A stretch of 64,000 bases of DNA from Apus apus (taxonomy: Eukaryota; Chordata; Aves; Apodiformes; Apodidae): assembly GCF_020740795.1 (NCBI RefSeq), contig NC_067290.1:16164001-16228000 (forward strand). The letters are read 5' to 3'. Shown here one piece after another: positions 9,201-21,938 of the stretch. The notes beneath the pieces are model-generated. The model searched no databases. It was not told the DNA's origin and saw only the letters and a program-made list of their open reading frames with translations. How positions within the stretch are numbered: position 1 is the stretch's first letter; each line of letters opens with the position of its first letter. The translations under genes and the position numbers were made by a program.

Positions 9201-12200
9201 GAAGATTAAAATTATATTAGCGGTGTTCAAATCTTAAAAGTGAAAGAAGGATAAAAATAAAGAATGAAAAATAACGTATTAGAATTGTAAATGAACTTCT
9301 GGGTCAACAAGTTCAATCATCAAATACAGCCACAAGATTTCCATTCATTAGAAAACTACTTTAATGAAACCCAAGGGATGCTGGAAGCAAGCAGGATAAG
9401 GTGTTTTTTGTCTAGGTAGGATCAAATTCTCTATCTTCAGCAAACATATGAGCTCTATCTATTGCTGCATCACCAATCCTCGTATGTGAATAATTTGCCT
9501 TTTTCAGTCTATGCACCTCTGCTTTACAGGGTGGAACTTGCAGGTAGGTGGCTTGGAGCAAAGGAACCCAGTGAAGCCACAAAGGAGTCTTTGTGTCTTC
9601 TGTTTGATGCTGTGGAAAGCCAGGGTGCCACATTTTAACACTGTGTGATAACTTTAACATTTAGTTAAAGCTAAAAACTGAACAGAAGTGCCTAAAACAG
9701 GGAAGACACTAAATACTAATATGTAGGAATAAAGAGAAAAAATAGTGAAGCAGCCCACTTTAAGAAGATTTACAGCTGGAGAGGCAATACCAGAGGGAGT
9801 AATAGTAACTAATTCTCCACCTTTTGGATATCCAACCATTTGACTATGTGTAAAAAGGAAACATTCAGGAATTATGACATGAATTAATTGGCTGAAAACA
9901 GTAGAAGTGATGCATCAATTTACAAGATCTGTACTGCTACCTTTTACCAGTGGCCCACTCTATAATAAGGCAAATGGGACTTCAGGTTCCTCAGCAGAGA
10001 TAGACTGTAGGTCTATAACACTCAGTTCCAACAACGTTGAGAACCCTGATATTATGAGTAGAAAGACAATTTTATTGAACTTCTGTCAGAGACAATATAA
10101 GACTGTGAATACAAGAAGTATAAAGATCTGAGCTGTGGGATATGGTGGAAGAAAACAACCTCACAGAGGCTGGACCTCTTTGATAAAATGTGGTTATATC
10201 CCCACAAAGACTTTGAAGCCTTTAAAAAGTATAGACAGTCTAAATTCAGGAGAGAAATGTCTCAGCAGCTTGAAAAAGAAAAAAAAAGGTTAAGAGTTAC
10301 TTGGAGGAAAAGAATGGAGATTAGAATTGCAGCAAAACAGTGATGTCATGAAAAGGTAGGCTCTGTCATGTGTGTGCTAAGCAATTCAGTCTATTATGCA
10401 GGCAAATATTCTAAGAATACATTTGTTTCTGATTTATTAAATGTGAAGCAGAGTTTTGCCTAGGTCAATACTCTTCTGTATATTTTATTTCAAAACATAA
10501 CAGCAAGTTATCTAAAATGTACAGGAAAGTTAATGAAGAGACTGCCCAGACAGTCAAACGTGGAACATTCATACCCAAGGGCACACTCTTCCTGATAGGA
10601 ACCTGTGAACTCTGGGTGGATCTTCAGTAAGGCTTCATTTCACAGCAAGGCTGGAATACCCATGTGGATGAATAAAGGCAAAATGCTGGCTCCTTCAGAG
10701 TTTATTTGGTTGCTGACAGAGCAAGCTTTGTTATGTAGGATTGTTTGTGTCCTGCACAGTATCTGCAGAAAGCTGTTTTCCAGGAATGAAACCTGGGTAC
10801 TGCTGGAGACTGTAAACAGCTGTAGCTAAAAAGCAGTGTTTGCCTTCACCAAAAGGAGGCCAGGAAAGCTGTAGGTGTGCATATCATGTGTAATCCCTGG
10901 TTTAGTTCACAGGTTGCAAAATACCATATAGTGTGTTTGTCCCAACCTGTTAGGGGCTTGAGGTTGTCTATTGTAATGAGTTGTTAAACCTGTAAGGTGA
11001 AAGGGCTGCTAATATGTGAGGGGTAATTTTTTCCTGATGAATTTTATGGATTGCAGAGGGAAGGAATTGATTTTTCTGCCAAATTAAATATTGATTCAAA
11101 AGTAGCTTTCTATGCTACCTAGTTGAGGGTCATGGAGTATTATTTCAGTAGATTTTGTAGATTGGTTGCTGTTTTCCTATTTCAGTAAAGTTTTTTGGCA
11201 CAGTTGCAAGTTTCACTTTCATTACAATTGGTTGGACACGAGCAAGTGGTTCAGTGACCATGAAGTTCATCAAAAACCATAACTTTTCTGAACAGCCTAA
11301 CAGAGAACAGCAACACCATATAAAAAAATCTTAAAGTATGAATACACCACTAGAGAAAACTACTTGGTGCCTGTGCTTGTTGTTTTGTTGTCTAGACCAC
11401 ATATTTGGACATTTTGACCATGTAACATAAAAGAGGGGGGTTTGGTGATAAGGGTGTGTATGCCCAATGGAACTGTGCTGTCTGCAGTCCCTGCTGTAGA
11501 CAGACTGCTTCACCTGTGGTTTGAAGAGATCTCCAAGCCTTAATGAGATCTTGGAAACAGCACTTGTGTAGGAAACAAAACTCTTGGGCTTGTACCTCCT
11601 ACCATGCAGGGATCTGGTAGGTACCATACAATGTTCTGTACTGATACTATGCTATGCAGAGGGCATTATATGTGCTCATATTAGACCCAGTACAGACTGT
11701 TCTGGGTTACTGGGTGCCCTGCATCAATTTGCCACTCAAAGATCTATTGTCTCACTGCCTCTGTACTGTTTATTGCCCTCCAGTGTACACCTCCTTCCAC
11801 TTCTTCAGGCAGCATTTCAGCATTGCTCTCTCCTTGTATTTTAGACACTAAGTAATTTAATTTTTACTTTTTCCTGCACTGACCTCATGTCATTCCTTAG
11901 TGGCCAGTGTCATCCCCAAGCCTTGAAGGGCTTGCAGTGAGATAATGTAAATGTCAAGCATGAATTCTTCCAAAGTGCCTGTATATAAAAAGGTCGAAGT
12001 TTGTCAGTATTTTTTTCAATTTTTGGTATGTTGTCTGGGCTTAGCTCTGAGACCAGCTATGAGGAGAAGGCTGCATCTACAGATGCAACCACACAGATAA
12101 GGTTGTGGTGATTTATTTTTTAATCCCTTTCCTTTGGAATAGAAACCACTAGTGAACAACAATCTGCCTGCACATAGTAATGGTTAGGGGTGCTTTCTCT

Positions 12201-15200
12201 TTTGCCAGCTAATGTGTTAACTACCAACTAATGTATCAATTGTTCAAAAAAGGAAGTGTAGTCAAAATGTAAGTTTCCAGAGCAGCAAAAAAAGGGCTGC
12301 AAATATTTCTGAACACCCCTTCAAATTGCATGCAGGGACCCCTTAGGATCCTGGTGAGGACATAAAATATAACTAAGAACTGACCATGCAGGTGGTGGAC
12401 TGTAAATATTTTCTTGATCATATAGTCAAAACAGTTGGCAGAATTCCTGCAGCCTTTCCAAGCATCACTTCCCCTACACAGGGAAAAGCAGGAGTGTAAA
12501 TGAACTGCATTAATATTTGCTGTTGGAGTGGTGTTTGCAAATTCTCTGGAAATTCAAGAGAAAATGGGAAGCCTGGCAAAAAGCAAAGGCTGTATCCTCA
12601 TGGGACAGTATCTATATGAAGAGATTAGTAAGGAGGCTACAAATTCCTGGTTGCTTTCCAAATAGATGCATTTCATTCAGTAAAAGAAGCTGTATCATTT
12701 ACACGCTAAGGAGCAGCTTAATTTTGGTAAAACTTGTTTTTAGCCTGCAGGCAGAATAACTCCAAAATGTTTTGCTTATGAAGATTGTTACAATCTGTAA
12801 TAAAAACATGCATTCAACTAATTTTATAAACGTATGGATATGGACATGCACAAATAATCATACACACTACAGGTTTTCATACTTCAGGAAGTAATAATAA
12901 AATTATTTTTTTTCTACCAGTGAAGCTAGAAGAAATACTTCCCCATGGCCTATCTTTTTAATAGCTTCTACAAATGTAGGTAGGAATTACCATATTTTTA
13001 ATTAATATGCATTTGTTAAACATAAAAATGGGAATGCTTTAGCCATCAGCTTGGCTGTAGCAGAGCTTAAAAAGTTCCTCTTTTACACTCAGGGTCAAAA
13101 GGGAAATTGGAATAAAATTTCTAGAAGCAACTGGTAGTTCTAGTATCCATCTGATTTAATAAAGCAGCATTTGCAAGCTTAGCTGTTAAATTTAATATCA
13201 GGTGTAGCTTCTGCTACATGTATTGTTTGTCCTCAACAAATGTGTTTCAATGGTTTTGTTCCTTTAGAAGATTTGGGAATGCTTTAGATCACACAAGCAA
13301 GTCTACAATCAAAATTCTACCCCAATGGGTCTTTTTGCACTATCAGTCTGGGCTTCAGAAGATGTTGAATTTTCCCTTAAGTAGAAAACCAGTGAAAACC
13401 AATTCATTAAAAACAGTTGCTGTAGGAGGTATGTGATTTGTTTTGAGAGTCATTTAGGCTCAGATTGCATACTGTAATAAACATTCAGGGAAACAAGAGA
13501 AAATCTACACGGATACCTCATTGGAAGGCTGTGATCATTTTAGGTTTAAAATTAAGGTAATATGCATCTAAAGGGTAGTATTCTGAGAAAATACCTCTGT
13601 GGACTTTTAACGTATTTTTAATGAATGTTGAGCTCTATACTGAAATGAATCTGTTTGTTACTCAGGGCTACATGTGGCTTACTTGGTAGAATTCAGAGTA
13701 GGATTCCTGACAAATAACAGAATTTGAAGGGATAAATGCCAAGGGTAAATTTTCTGATCTCTGTTGGTCTCTGAGAACATAGTAATTACAATCTCTATGG
13801 TCCATGGTTCCATTCTATACAAAATACTGAACTTAATACTAATCAGCCTGCAGTTGCTAATGCAAGTGTATAATGTGGTTTTGACAGTAGGAACACCCAA
13901 GTCATGAAGTGTTATTTATAATTTAAAGAATTCTAATATTGCCAAAGAGTACTCCCCCAAATTCTAAAAGTATTTTTATATATATAAGAGTTTATGAGTG
14001 TTTCCATCAATAATATTTTACAATATTTATAGCCAGGAAAACAAAGCAATCCTGTGTGACTTGTAGGACACATGCAATTGCCTGCCACGTTTCAACTGAA
14101 AACACAATTATTATCACCTTATAAAACTGAAAATTGTTGCAATTAATTCATTACTTCAGATCTACAAATAAGTGAGGACTTTGCAAAATACATCAGTGTT
14201 CTGTAAAGAAGAGAAGAATAATTGTTATTAATTAATCACTTAGCTTTAGTGCAAGTATGATCTTGTGATACAGGACATAAATATGAGCTCCAGACACCAA
14301 ACAGGCTTGCGAAGGGATTTGTGTCTTGTTCAGAGTCTCTGGAGAATAGCAGCGGGTCTTTATTTTAACCCTCACTTCTCAGTGTAAGGAGCATTTAGGT
14401 TCATGCTGTCTTATATCAGAAGCACAGAGTTATGTGCCTTATACAAACTTGTCACCAGTATATCCTGCAGAAGTCTCTTATTTTTTGCAGGCCAGTGGGA
14501 ATAATAAGTCAAAGATTTCTGGCACCATATAAAGCCCAGAAGATGTATGTAGGTACATATATATGTAATGGAGACCAGTACTTACAGATGATTTATGTTA
14601 AAATATGTGCTAAAAATAAGTTCTTTCTTCTACTGTTTTTTGTGACATTAGGAATTCTGCAATATTTTCCTTCCTAATTCCTCCAGTTTCTTCCTGCTTA
14701 TTCAAAACTGTGAGGAAGTTTCAGCACACCTAATATTCCAGAGATCACTAGCAAACCTGTACGGATTAATTGCATAGAACAGATCAAATTGCATAGAGTT
14801 ACTGAAGCCCCGTCCTGCCCTGTTGCATCTGTGCTGAGGTGACTGAGCAGGTCTGTCTTAATAATCTGAAAGGCTGTGACTAAGAATCAGCTCCGTACAA
14901 CTCCACCCAAATGAGAAAATCAGTCCTCAATGAGCAGTGAGTGCAGACCATCAGAAATCATTTTTCTTGATGACCAGATGGAGAAGTGTGTTTTTGAAGG
15001 TAGGCAGTTACAGTTTTGAAAGGCAACTCTCAGAGGTCATTTTAGCCTCCGTTGATTATCTCTTAGACTTTAGCTAAGACTAAATGGCGAGTTCAAAAGT
15101 CTCGTATGTACAGCTGTGCTCTGCAGAAAGAAGGGTGTTTATTGTAGGTGAACACTGAAAAAAAGAGACAAAGTCCACAAAGAGGAGAGTCCTTTTTTTC

Positions 15201-15326
15201 AGGACAGCATGCTTATCAGTGAACTGAAAGCCAGGGGTTGTTTCATGCAGTGTGACACTTTTGCTCCCTTGTCTATGTGAATCCAAACCAGAGCACATGT
15301 TTGCCATCTAATTCCTGTTTGGTTTT
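6244..15326. other. No gene seen; AT-rich non-coding DNA
   Basis: I see no exon-like frame with matching splice sites, no RNA gene and no transposon I can name. Open frames here are short and occur on both strands, as expected by chance. A splice-site pair in recursive form (TTCTTCATCCACAG|GTAAAA) lies at 6367|6368. A block rich in ATTA and CAAT motifs at about 13980-14280 looks like the kind of sequence often conserved as a distal regulatory element, but that needs alignment to test. Confidence 0.5.
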
Positions 15327-15350
15327 TTTGTTTGTTTGTTTGTTTGTTTT
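15327..15350 (+). repeat. (TTTG)n microsatellite
   Basis: Six tandem TTTG units, nearly perfect. A second TTTG run of about four to five units lies at 16760-16778. Both are ordinary simple repeats. Confidence 0.85.
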
Positions 15351-16778
15351 CTTTTTTAACAAAGAATGCAAGTTGTGTATATGTAAAATACTCAGTCATT
15401 GCCCAGGAAGAGCTCTGCAACTTAAAAAAAACAAAACAAAACAAAAAAGAGTCAGCAAGAGCACAGAGAAATTGTTCTCTTAGTTGAAAAGGCATTAGCA
15501 GCATGTCCTTATCTTGTGGTGTATTTTGAAGACACCAAACAAAGATGAAGTTAAAGCTTGCAGAAAGATTTGGTGTTAACATATTTTGTCTTGTTCCTTT
15601 TGTTATCTGCCAAGAGCATAGTTATATACCAAAAAGCATGTAACAAGTCTCCTTTACAGACAAATCACTGTCCTAACTTCATCCAGGTCATCTGTAACTT
15701 AATGCTTGTGGTGTCTCAAGATCTGCAGTATTGCTAAGACTTCTGCTCTGATACTGCAATAGCACCAACAGTCCAGTCTTAAGGCAATTCGTGTCATTTG
15801 TGGAAGCAAACTGAAATTTTCATCAGGGAGCTATTGCTTCTCTTTTATTAGGAAAAAACATCAGCTATTATGGTAATAATACAGAAAGCCTCATTAATTG
15901 CAGCACACAGTAAAGAATACAGCAAGTATAAAGAAACCAAGCAGATGGTGCATGATAAACAGACTTTTTAAGGAGTAAACTTCACAGTAGGGAATGCTGT
16001 AGGTAAAAGTGCAACTTAACTTTCAGTCTTCCATTTGAACATTTTTCTTTCTATGTTTAGAACATAAATGTATTTCCAGATATGTTCTTTGCTGAAATTT
16101 GAATTATTCTAGAAAGTCTGAGAAAAACAAAAAAGAAATACAATTGCTTTGTGCTTACAGAGACTGTAGGGTGGGGTCTGGGGGAGAAGGGGATCTGCTG
16201 TATTGTTTTTGCTGTCCCCTATGATTCCTTCTGCAGCTTTGGAACATGCTGTAAAGACAAATTTGCCAAAAACTTTTTAGGAAGAAATTTGCTGGTTAGC
16301 AGAGTCAAAACCAGGGGCAGACATAGCTCTCTATTTTGAGAGTGTAGAGTTGGGGGAGAAGACACCTAGGGGCCATTGCCTAAAAGGAGGAGCCTTTGTG
16401 GTACCATTTTCCCCTAAGGCAGGGAAGAAGAGGGTAAGATAAAACTGCTATATGTTTGTGACAATTTCAAGAGACAAACCCAGTAAAGATTCCTCCGTCC
16501 ATATTCAGTACTCCTGTATGCCTGGGAAATAAAAATTTAAAATGCCAGTTGCCCTTGCAAGCATCCAGAAAATATCTGCAGATACGAAACTATGAAGTGT
16601 TGTGTTAGAGAAACAATAACCATGAATTTTACATACCACAAAGCTAGGAAAACTAAGTCTTTGTGATTTAACAACTCAATTCCCATCCAATAACTTACTA
16701 GCAGGATTTATTTTAATGAATGAAATGAATACTAAGAAAAGGCTTCTCTGCCTTTTTGCTTGTTTGTTTGTTTGTTTT

Positions 16779-18567
16779 TGGTTGTATGGTGTTGGTTTTT
16801 TTTTCACCCTCTGTGCAGCAATGCACGAATAGTGTTCATAGCTGCTGGGTAACTTAACTGACCAACTCCAGGAATCACAGATGCTAAGATAAGATACTTT
16901 GCATCCATACTTCCAGTCTTTGTAGGCTGTTTTAACTCAGCCTGCATGTAAATCTCATCTGCTTTTGCAGACACTGCAGTGGGAGCAACGTCAAGCCTTC
17001 TTTGTATTTTACCCAGTAACTCCTGACTTCAGCAGGATAACAGAGGGCAACAGAAGGACCAGCTCTCTGGTCATAGCTGAGGAGGATCTATGAAAGAGGG
17101 AGATCTTGGCTATTGGGCAGGTTTGATGCAGTACCCTGATAGCTCCAAAGCCTTATCTGGGAGCTTTTGTTCTAAGCTTTATTAAGTAAATGGAGTTTTT
17201 GCTTGGGGATAGTGAGTTAAAAAGTAGTTTCTGCTCAATCTTCTAATACTATTCAACTAATTAGTCTTTATTAGATCATTCTTGAAATAGTTTCTTTAAC
17301 TGTAGCTAGTCACACTAGACAGTCCTGGTTCTTTCTGCTATGAACTTTCTACTGGCTTGGAGACAAATATATCACACTTTAACTTTATTGTTAAAAAAAA
17401 GCTAAGATTCATGGCAATACACTGACAGTCCATTACTTTTTGCTTCCGGATGTAATTGGCAACTAAGTCCAGTTTATTTTTAGTCTGGACATTCAATGTC
17501 AAGAAAACAACAGAACAGACTATTAAAAAGAAGGACATATTAAGAAAATACTCTGTGCTTAAGGAGCTGTTATTTCAGTTCTGAACTGTAAAATCAGGTG
17601 GAACTGAAGAAACTGTTGCTTCCTCTATGGAATGAGGCAGTCCTTCTTGGGAGAATTTGTGCATCTATCTGTTCCCTTTTTTGACAGTAAATTACAGAAA
17701 AGGTGCAGCTAATAGGTAAACTGTGAAATCATTTGTTCATGAAATGTTCAAACTGAGTTACAGAGTGTATCCAAAATGCTACGTGTGTCTTTCTTTGTAG
17801 GTGCAACAGAAATACTTTAAATGTCAACATTTTGTAGCAGTTAGTGCAAATCAGTGCTGAGATCTCTTTCATCTTCATTTGCTGGTTTCAGAGTCAGACA
17901 AAGCTCTTCATAAAGAATTAATACTTCTTGATTAACTCAGAGGCAAAGTTTTTGTTTTTTTGATGAGTTTGTGGGGTTTATATTTTGAGCTCATTTTTAC
18001 AAGTTTTAAGACAAAAAAATCATCATGTCTGAAACAATACTTTGAGGAATAATTTCATGTTTGTAACAGTGAGGGAAGTTTCCTGAACATAGTCTCATGA
18101 AAATCAAAAGCATGACTGGATGGCTATGCAAACACAGGTTCTGACCCAGAAGAGGAGAGGTGCTAGAGTCTCTGTGACATCCTCCAGGGACTTCACTATT
18201 GGTATTGATTTTACATGAAAGCACTCAGATGGTACAGTGATGGACGGCAGTATAAACCCCTAAGAGAGATAGATAGACATGATTAAGTGTTTATTGGTCA
18301 GCAGTCAGTACCTTTTCCTTCTCCTCTCAGGTCCCAATCCACATATGATATGCTGTTGCCACTTTTAGCTCCAGGGTTGGTCATTAAACTCAAGCAGCAA
18401 TAGCTGATATATTTAGGTCCAGAGGTCTCCAGTTCATTGCTTGTTTATCTCCAAGCTGCAATCTAGCATTGTTACAACATTGAGGCCTAAATAAATAACA
18501 GAAATGTCGTGAATATTTAATTTGTTAAAAAAAATTATTTAAGTAACATTACTTTTTATTTATTACC
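16779..18567. other. No gene seen; AT-rich non-coding DNA
   Basis: No repeat family, RNA gene or exon-like frame that I can support. A short open frame on the minus strand at 17338-17538 has no splice sites or coding-like composition worth calling. Confidence 0.5.
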
Positions 18568-20100
18568 TGAAAAATTTACCATTTCCTTTGAGATTGTGGT
18601 CAGTTGTTACTCTTTGCAAAAGAAACACAGGAAACATATTTTATCCTGAAAGGATTTTATCATCCCTTCATGCTCTGTTTAGTGTTTTTTCGTTGAAAAG
18701 TGTGAACTTTTCTAGACACGTTTCTGGGATTTCTGCATTAAAATCAGATTCCAGATGGAGAAGGCATTTTATCAGATAACTAAACTTGGGAGGAAGTCCT
18801 GAATGTTAACACTGGGGATGGAGACTGGCAGAGTGCTCTTTCTTTGAGCAAATCTGATTGCACTTGAATGACACAGAAGACAGAGTACTTTTATTTTATT
18901 AACTCGTTCTATCACTCCCACAATAAACCATATAAGCTCAATAAAAATTTCTGGGATGTGGAAAAATTCAAGAACAAGGTGTACTAAGAAACAATGAACA
19001 TATTTTGTAGTTGACTGCTGCATGATATTTAGATGGCCAGCTTTCTTTAGAGTATTTTCAGCTTCTGCAGTTCACTGTTCTGCTAGATTCTGATTTTAGT
19101 GTACCTGGTAGTAGAGGTTTTTTGGCACTTGAAATAGTATTTTTCATAAAATCTGCTTCCCACAGGTCTGCATTTTGCTTGGTAATACAGTGTAGAAGTG
19201 GTCAGTTACAAATGCCTCAGAAAAGTTAGTTAAAGAAATGAGTGAATATTCATAGCAACCCTCCTTTCCTTTCTGTATCTTTTTATAATTAAAAAAAATA
19301 TATCTCTTTATTTGCTGATGTTCCCTAGTGACATGTCAGTGGTTCTGGGAAAAAAGCCTTTACAAACACTGGTGTTTTATTCTGTCACCTGGAAGTTCAG
19401 AGCTGCAGAGTCTTTGCCTAGACAGCATGGCTTGTTGTCTGTTGTCACCTGCTTCCATTTATCTAACAAATGCTGCCAGTTATTTAGGTTTGTCACAGAC
19501 TCTGCATCAATTTCCTTTAACCTTATGATGTGACTTGCAGCTCCATCACAGAGCTGTTTAATAGCTTGCTCAGCATCATTTCTCAGTCCCTTATCCACAC
19601 AGTGTAGGGGGAATGTTTCTGATCCATTTTCCTTGCAAGAGACTCTGTAGCAGAGATGTATCTTATTGTCATAAAGAAAAACTTTTGTCAGTCTTCCTGT
19701 TGTGACTGAGTTGGGTGGCTGTTCTTAGGTGTACCCCAGCCTGATTATTTTCAGCTGCTTTCCACCTGACCTGAGCACATGCATTTATTTCTTCTGTGAT
19801 GTTCCATCTGTACAGATGTGAACGCTGGGATTTGTTTTGCTATCAAGTTCTGTTTTGATTTTTTTTTCAGGTTCATTCTTCCACATTTTGGACTTCATGG
19901 GCAAATGCCTTGAAATTTTTTTTTCTCCAGCCTAGTCTGAGATTTCATTGGAAATATTGCATTGTCTGTGTGATTACAGCTTCTTCCTTGAGATCACTCA
20001 GTAATTTATCCCCTATTAGAATGTGTTTCTATAGGAAATCATGGTTGCTTGACAAGCTCAACTACGTTATGTGTTCCAGAGGTATTTGCTATCATAAAAC
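18568..20100 (-). pseudogene. Possible decayed coding region, family unknown
   Basis: The minus strand carries a 115-codon open frame (19724-19380) flanked by in-frame TAA stops. Its codon use looks protein-like: by hand count about 22 of the last 73 codons begin with G, and it has mixed acidic, basic and aromatic residues (LRNDAEQAIKQL, NNWQHLLDKWKQ). Plausible continuation exists on both sides in shifting frames: upstream to a good acceptor (ACTCTGCAG at about 20101-20109), and downstream through SSAIRFAQRKSTLPVS and LLHLESDFNAEIPETC to about 18570, near a CAG|GTAATA donor. This would fit one large (about 1.5 kb) exon or intronless copy, broken by several stops and frameshifts. I recognise no family and see no poly(A) tail or target duplications. 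A frame this long is expected a few times by chance in 64 kb, so composition is the main argument. Confidence 0.25.
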
Positions 20101-21749
20101 TGCAGAGTAAACATTTAAACAGCTGAATAATCCGAAGATAACTGGAAACTTTATATAAATTAAAGCAGTATCCAAACAGCACACAGCATCAAGTAAAATG
20201 TACCATAGCTATACTCATATTTTTTACCCCTACAGTGGAAACAATGACAAATATTGTATTAAACTGTCACAATGCTTCAGCCATTTAACATTTTTTAGAG
20301 CATATATTATAAGCACTGTGTGTTCTGCAGCAAGGTAGCTGGTTTACTACAAACTTTTGTAGCTTTCCCCTAAAAAAAAAAATCCACTATCTATGATTTT
20401 TTTTATTATTTTTTTCTGAAAAAAATGTGGTTTTATTACATCAAAATAGTTCATAAGCATTCAATAGCAGACAGGACACTGAGTGACATTTTACTAAAGG
20501 TACTAGTAACTTTATATTTTCATGTATATTTTCAAAGAAGAGACTTGAAAGGATTTGAGAGCTCAAACAGGATGTGATGTATTCTCTACAATTGTACTAT
20601 TCTTATCCCAGGAGTCCGAGACAATTAAATTTGATTTGCTGGGAGGTGTTTGATAGTGATTCTCACTGTCATTCTTAGTAGTGGTGTTATGATCTAGTGG
20701 TCTAGAGCCCCAAGAGCTCTGCCTGCTTCAGCTCAGTGGCACATGGAGAGCCCAAGCGCACATCATCCAAAGCTCCAGAAGAGGGAATGTTGCTACTTAA
20801 CTGTGGAAAAAAAGGACAGACTAAAGTTCACAACTTCTCCAAAATGGTGGATGTTATATTTCTCATTATATAATTGCTGCAGAGACTCAGGGAATTTAGA
20901 AGAAGGAAAAGACAGTTGCAAATATTACACTGAACTGGAGAGCAGTGATAAGAAACCGATAGAAGAATGTGCCTTCCAGCTGCAATTTGAGGTTGCCTGC
21001 AGAAATCCTTGTGAATTTCAATTCCTTTCTTTGAGCTAAAAGAGGTGCATGGATTAGGAAGCATAATTCCTGTGGGCAAAGGATGAAAACTTTGCCAACT
21101 TGCTGCTGTTTGTGCTTATCTTTCTTTTTGTTATTCCTTCATGGTTTTCTTCAGTGATGCATCACCTCTCCAGGTAATAAATCATAGAATCTTTGTGGAT
21201 AATGTCTTCATTTTGCATGGCAAACACATGCCATAAATCTAGGTGAAGCTTAGTAACTGGTATGTGGTAACCTTCTTCCTGTGAATGGCAGGGACAGAGG
21301 ATCCCATTTCTACTTCGCTTTTCTACTGTAGGAGAGAAACAACTTATTTAATATTTGGGCACTACAGTGACTGATATCCATATTCAATAAACCCCAAAAT
21401 GCTAGGGGAAAGAGATGCTAATACTAGCATTATCACTTCCTAAAATCCTGCTGGAAAACTCTATGTTGGTCAAGGTTTCTAGAAGAAGATGGCATTGGAA
21501 AGTCTTACATCTTGTCACTGGTTGTGTGCCAGCACTGACCCATGAGTTCTGCTTTCAGAACTGTTATCATTACCTGGAAGTCCATAGTGTTATGGAGAGC
21601 TACTACTCCTGCTTTACCTTGTCTTGTAATGACATTGTTTCTAGTGGGCAAAGTGACCTCTCCTCATGCCAACCATGTCTGTGTTGAATATCTTTCTTCC
21701 CTTCATGGAAGCTCTTTGAAAGAAATTAAAGAGCTGTCATGAAAGGACT
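20101..21749. other. No gene seen
   Basis: AT-rich DNA with A- and T-runs around 20370-20430. A plus-strand open frame of 98 codons at 20743-21039 has no recognisable domain, and an 83-codon frame overlaps it on the other strand, so I do not call either. A weak recursive-type splice pair (CACCTCTCCAG|GTAATA) lies near 21174. Confidence 0.45.
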
Positions 21750-21938
21750 TGTCACTGCCTGGAACAGGCTGCCCAGAGAGGTTGTGGAGTCTCCTTCGCT
21801 GGAGACATTCAAAACCTGCCTGGACACATTACATTCCTGTGTGATGTGCTCTAGGTGACCCTGCTCTGGCAGGGGGGTTGGACTGGGTGATCTTTTGAGG
21901 TGCCTTCCAGCCCCTAAGATTATGTGATTCTGTGATTC
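21750..21938 (+). mobile_element. CR1 retrotransposon 3' fragment
   Basis: This is a 5'-truncated CR1 copy in plus orientation. It starts in the end of the reverse transcriptase frame (it encodes AWNRLPREVVESPSLETF-like residues), continues through the typical 3' region (ggttggactgggtgatc, then ccttccagcccctaagatt), and ends in two ATTCTGTG-type direct repeats. Truncation at the 5' end and a short terminal repeat instead of a poly(A) tail are hallmarks of CR1. It is too short to be active. Confidence 0.93.

Noticed and set aside
11331..11851. Overlapping 65- to 98-codon frames on both strands
   Set aside because: No domain, no splice sites of quality, and frames on both strands as expected by chance.
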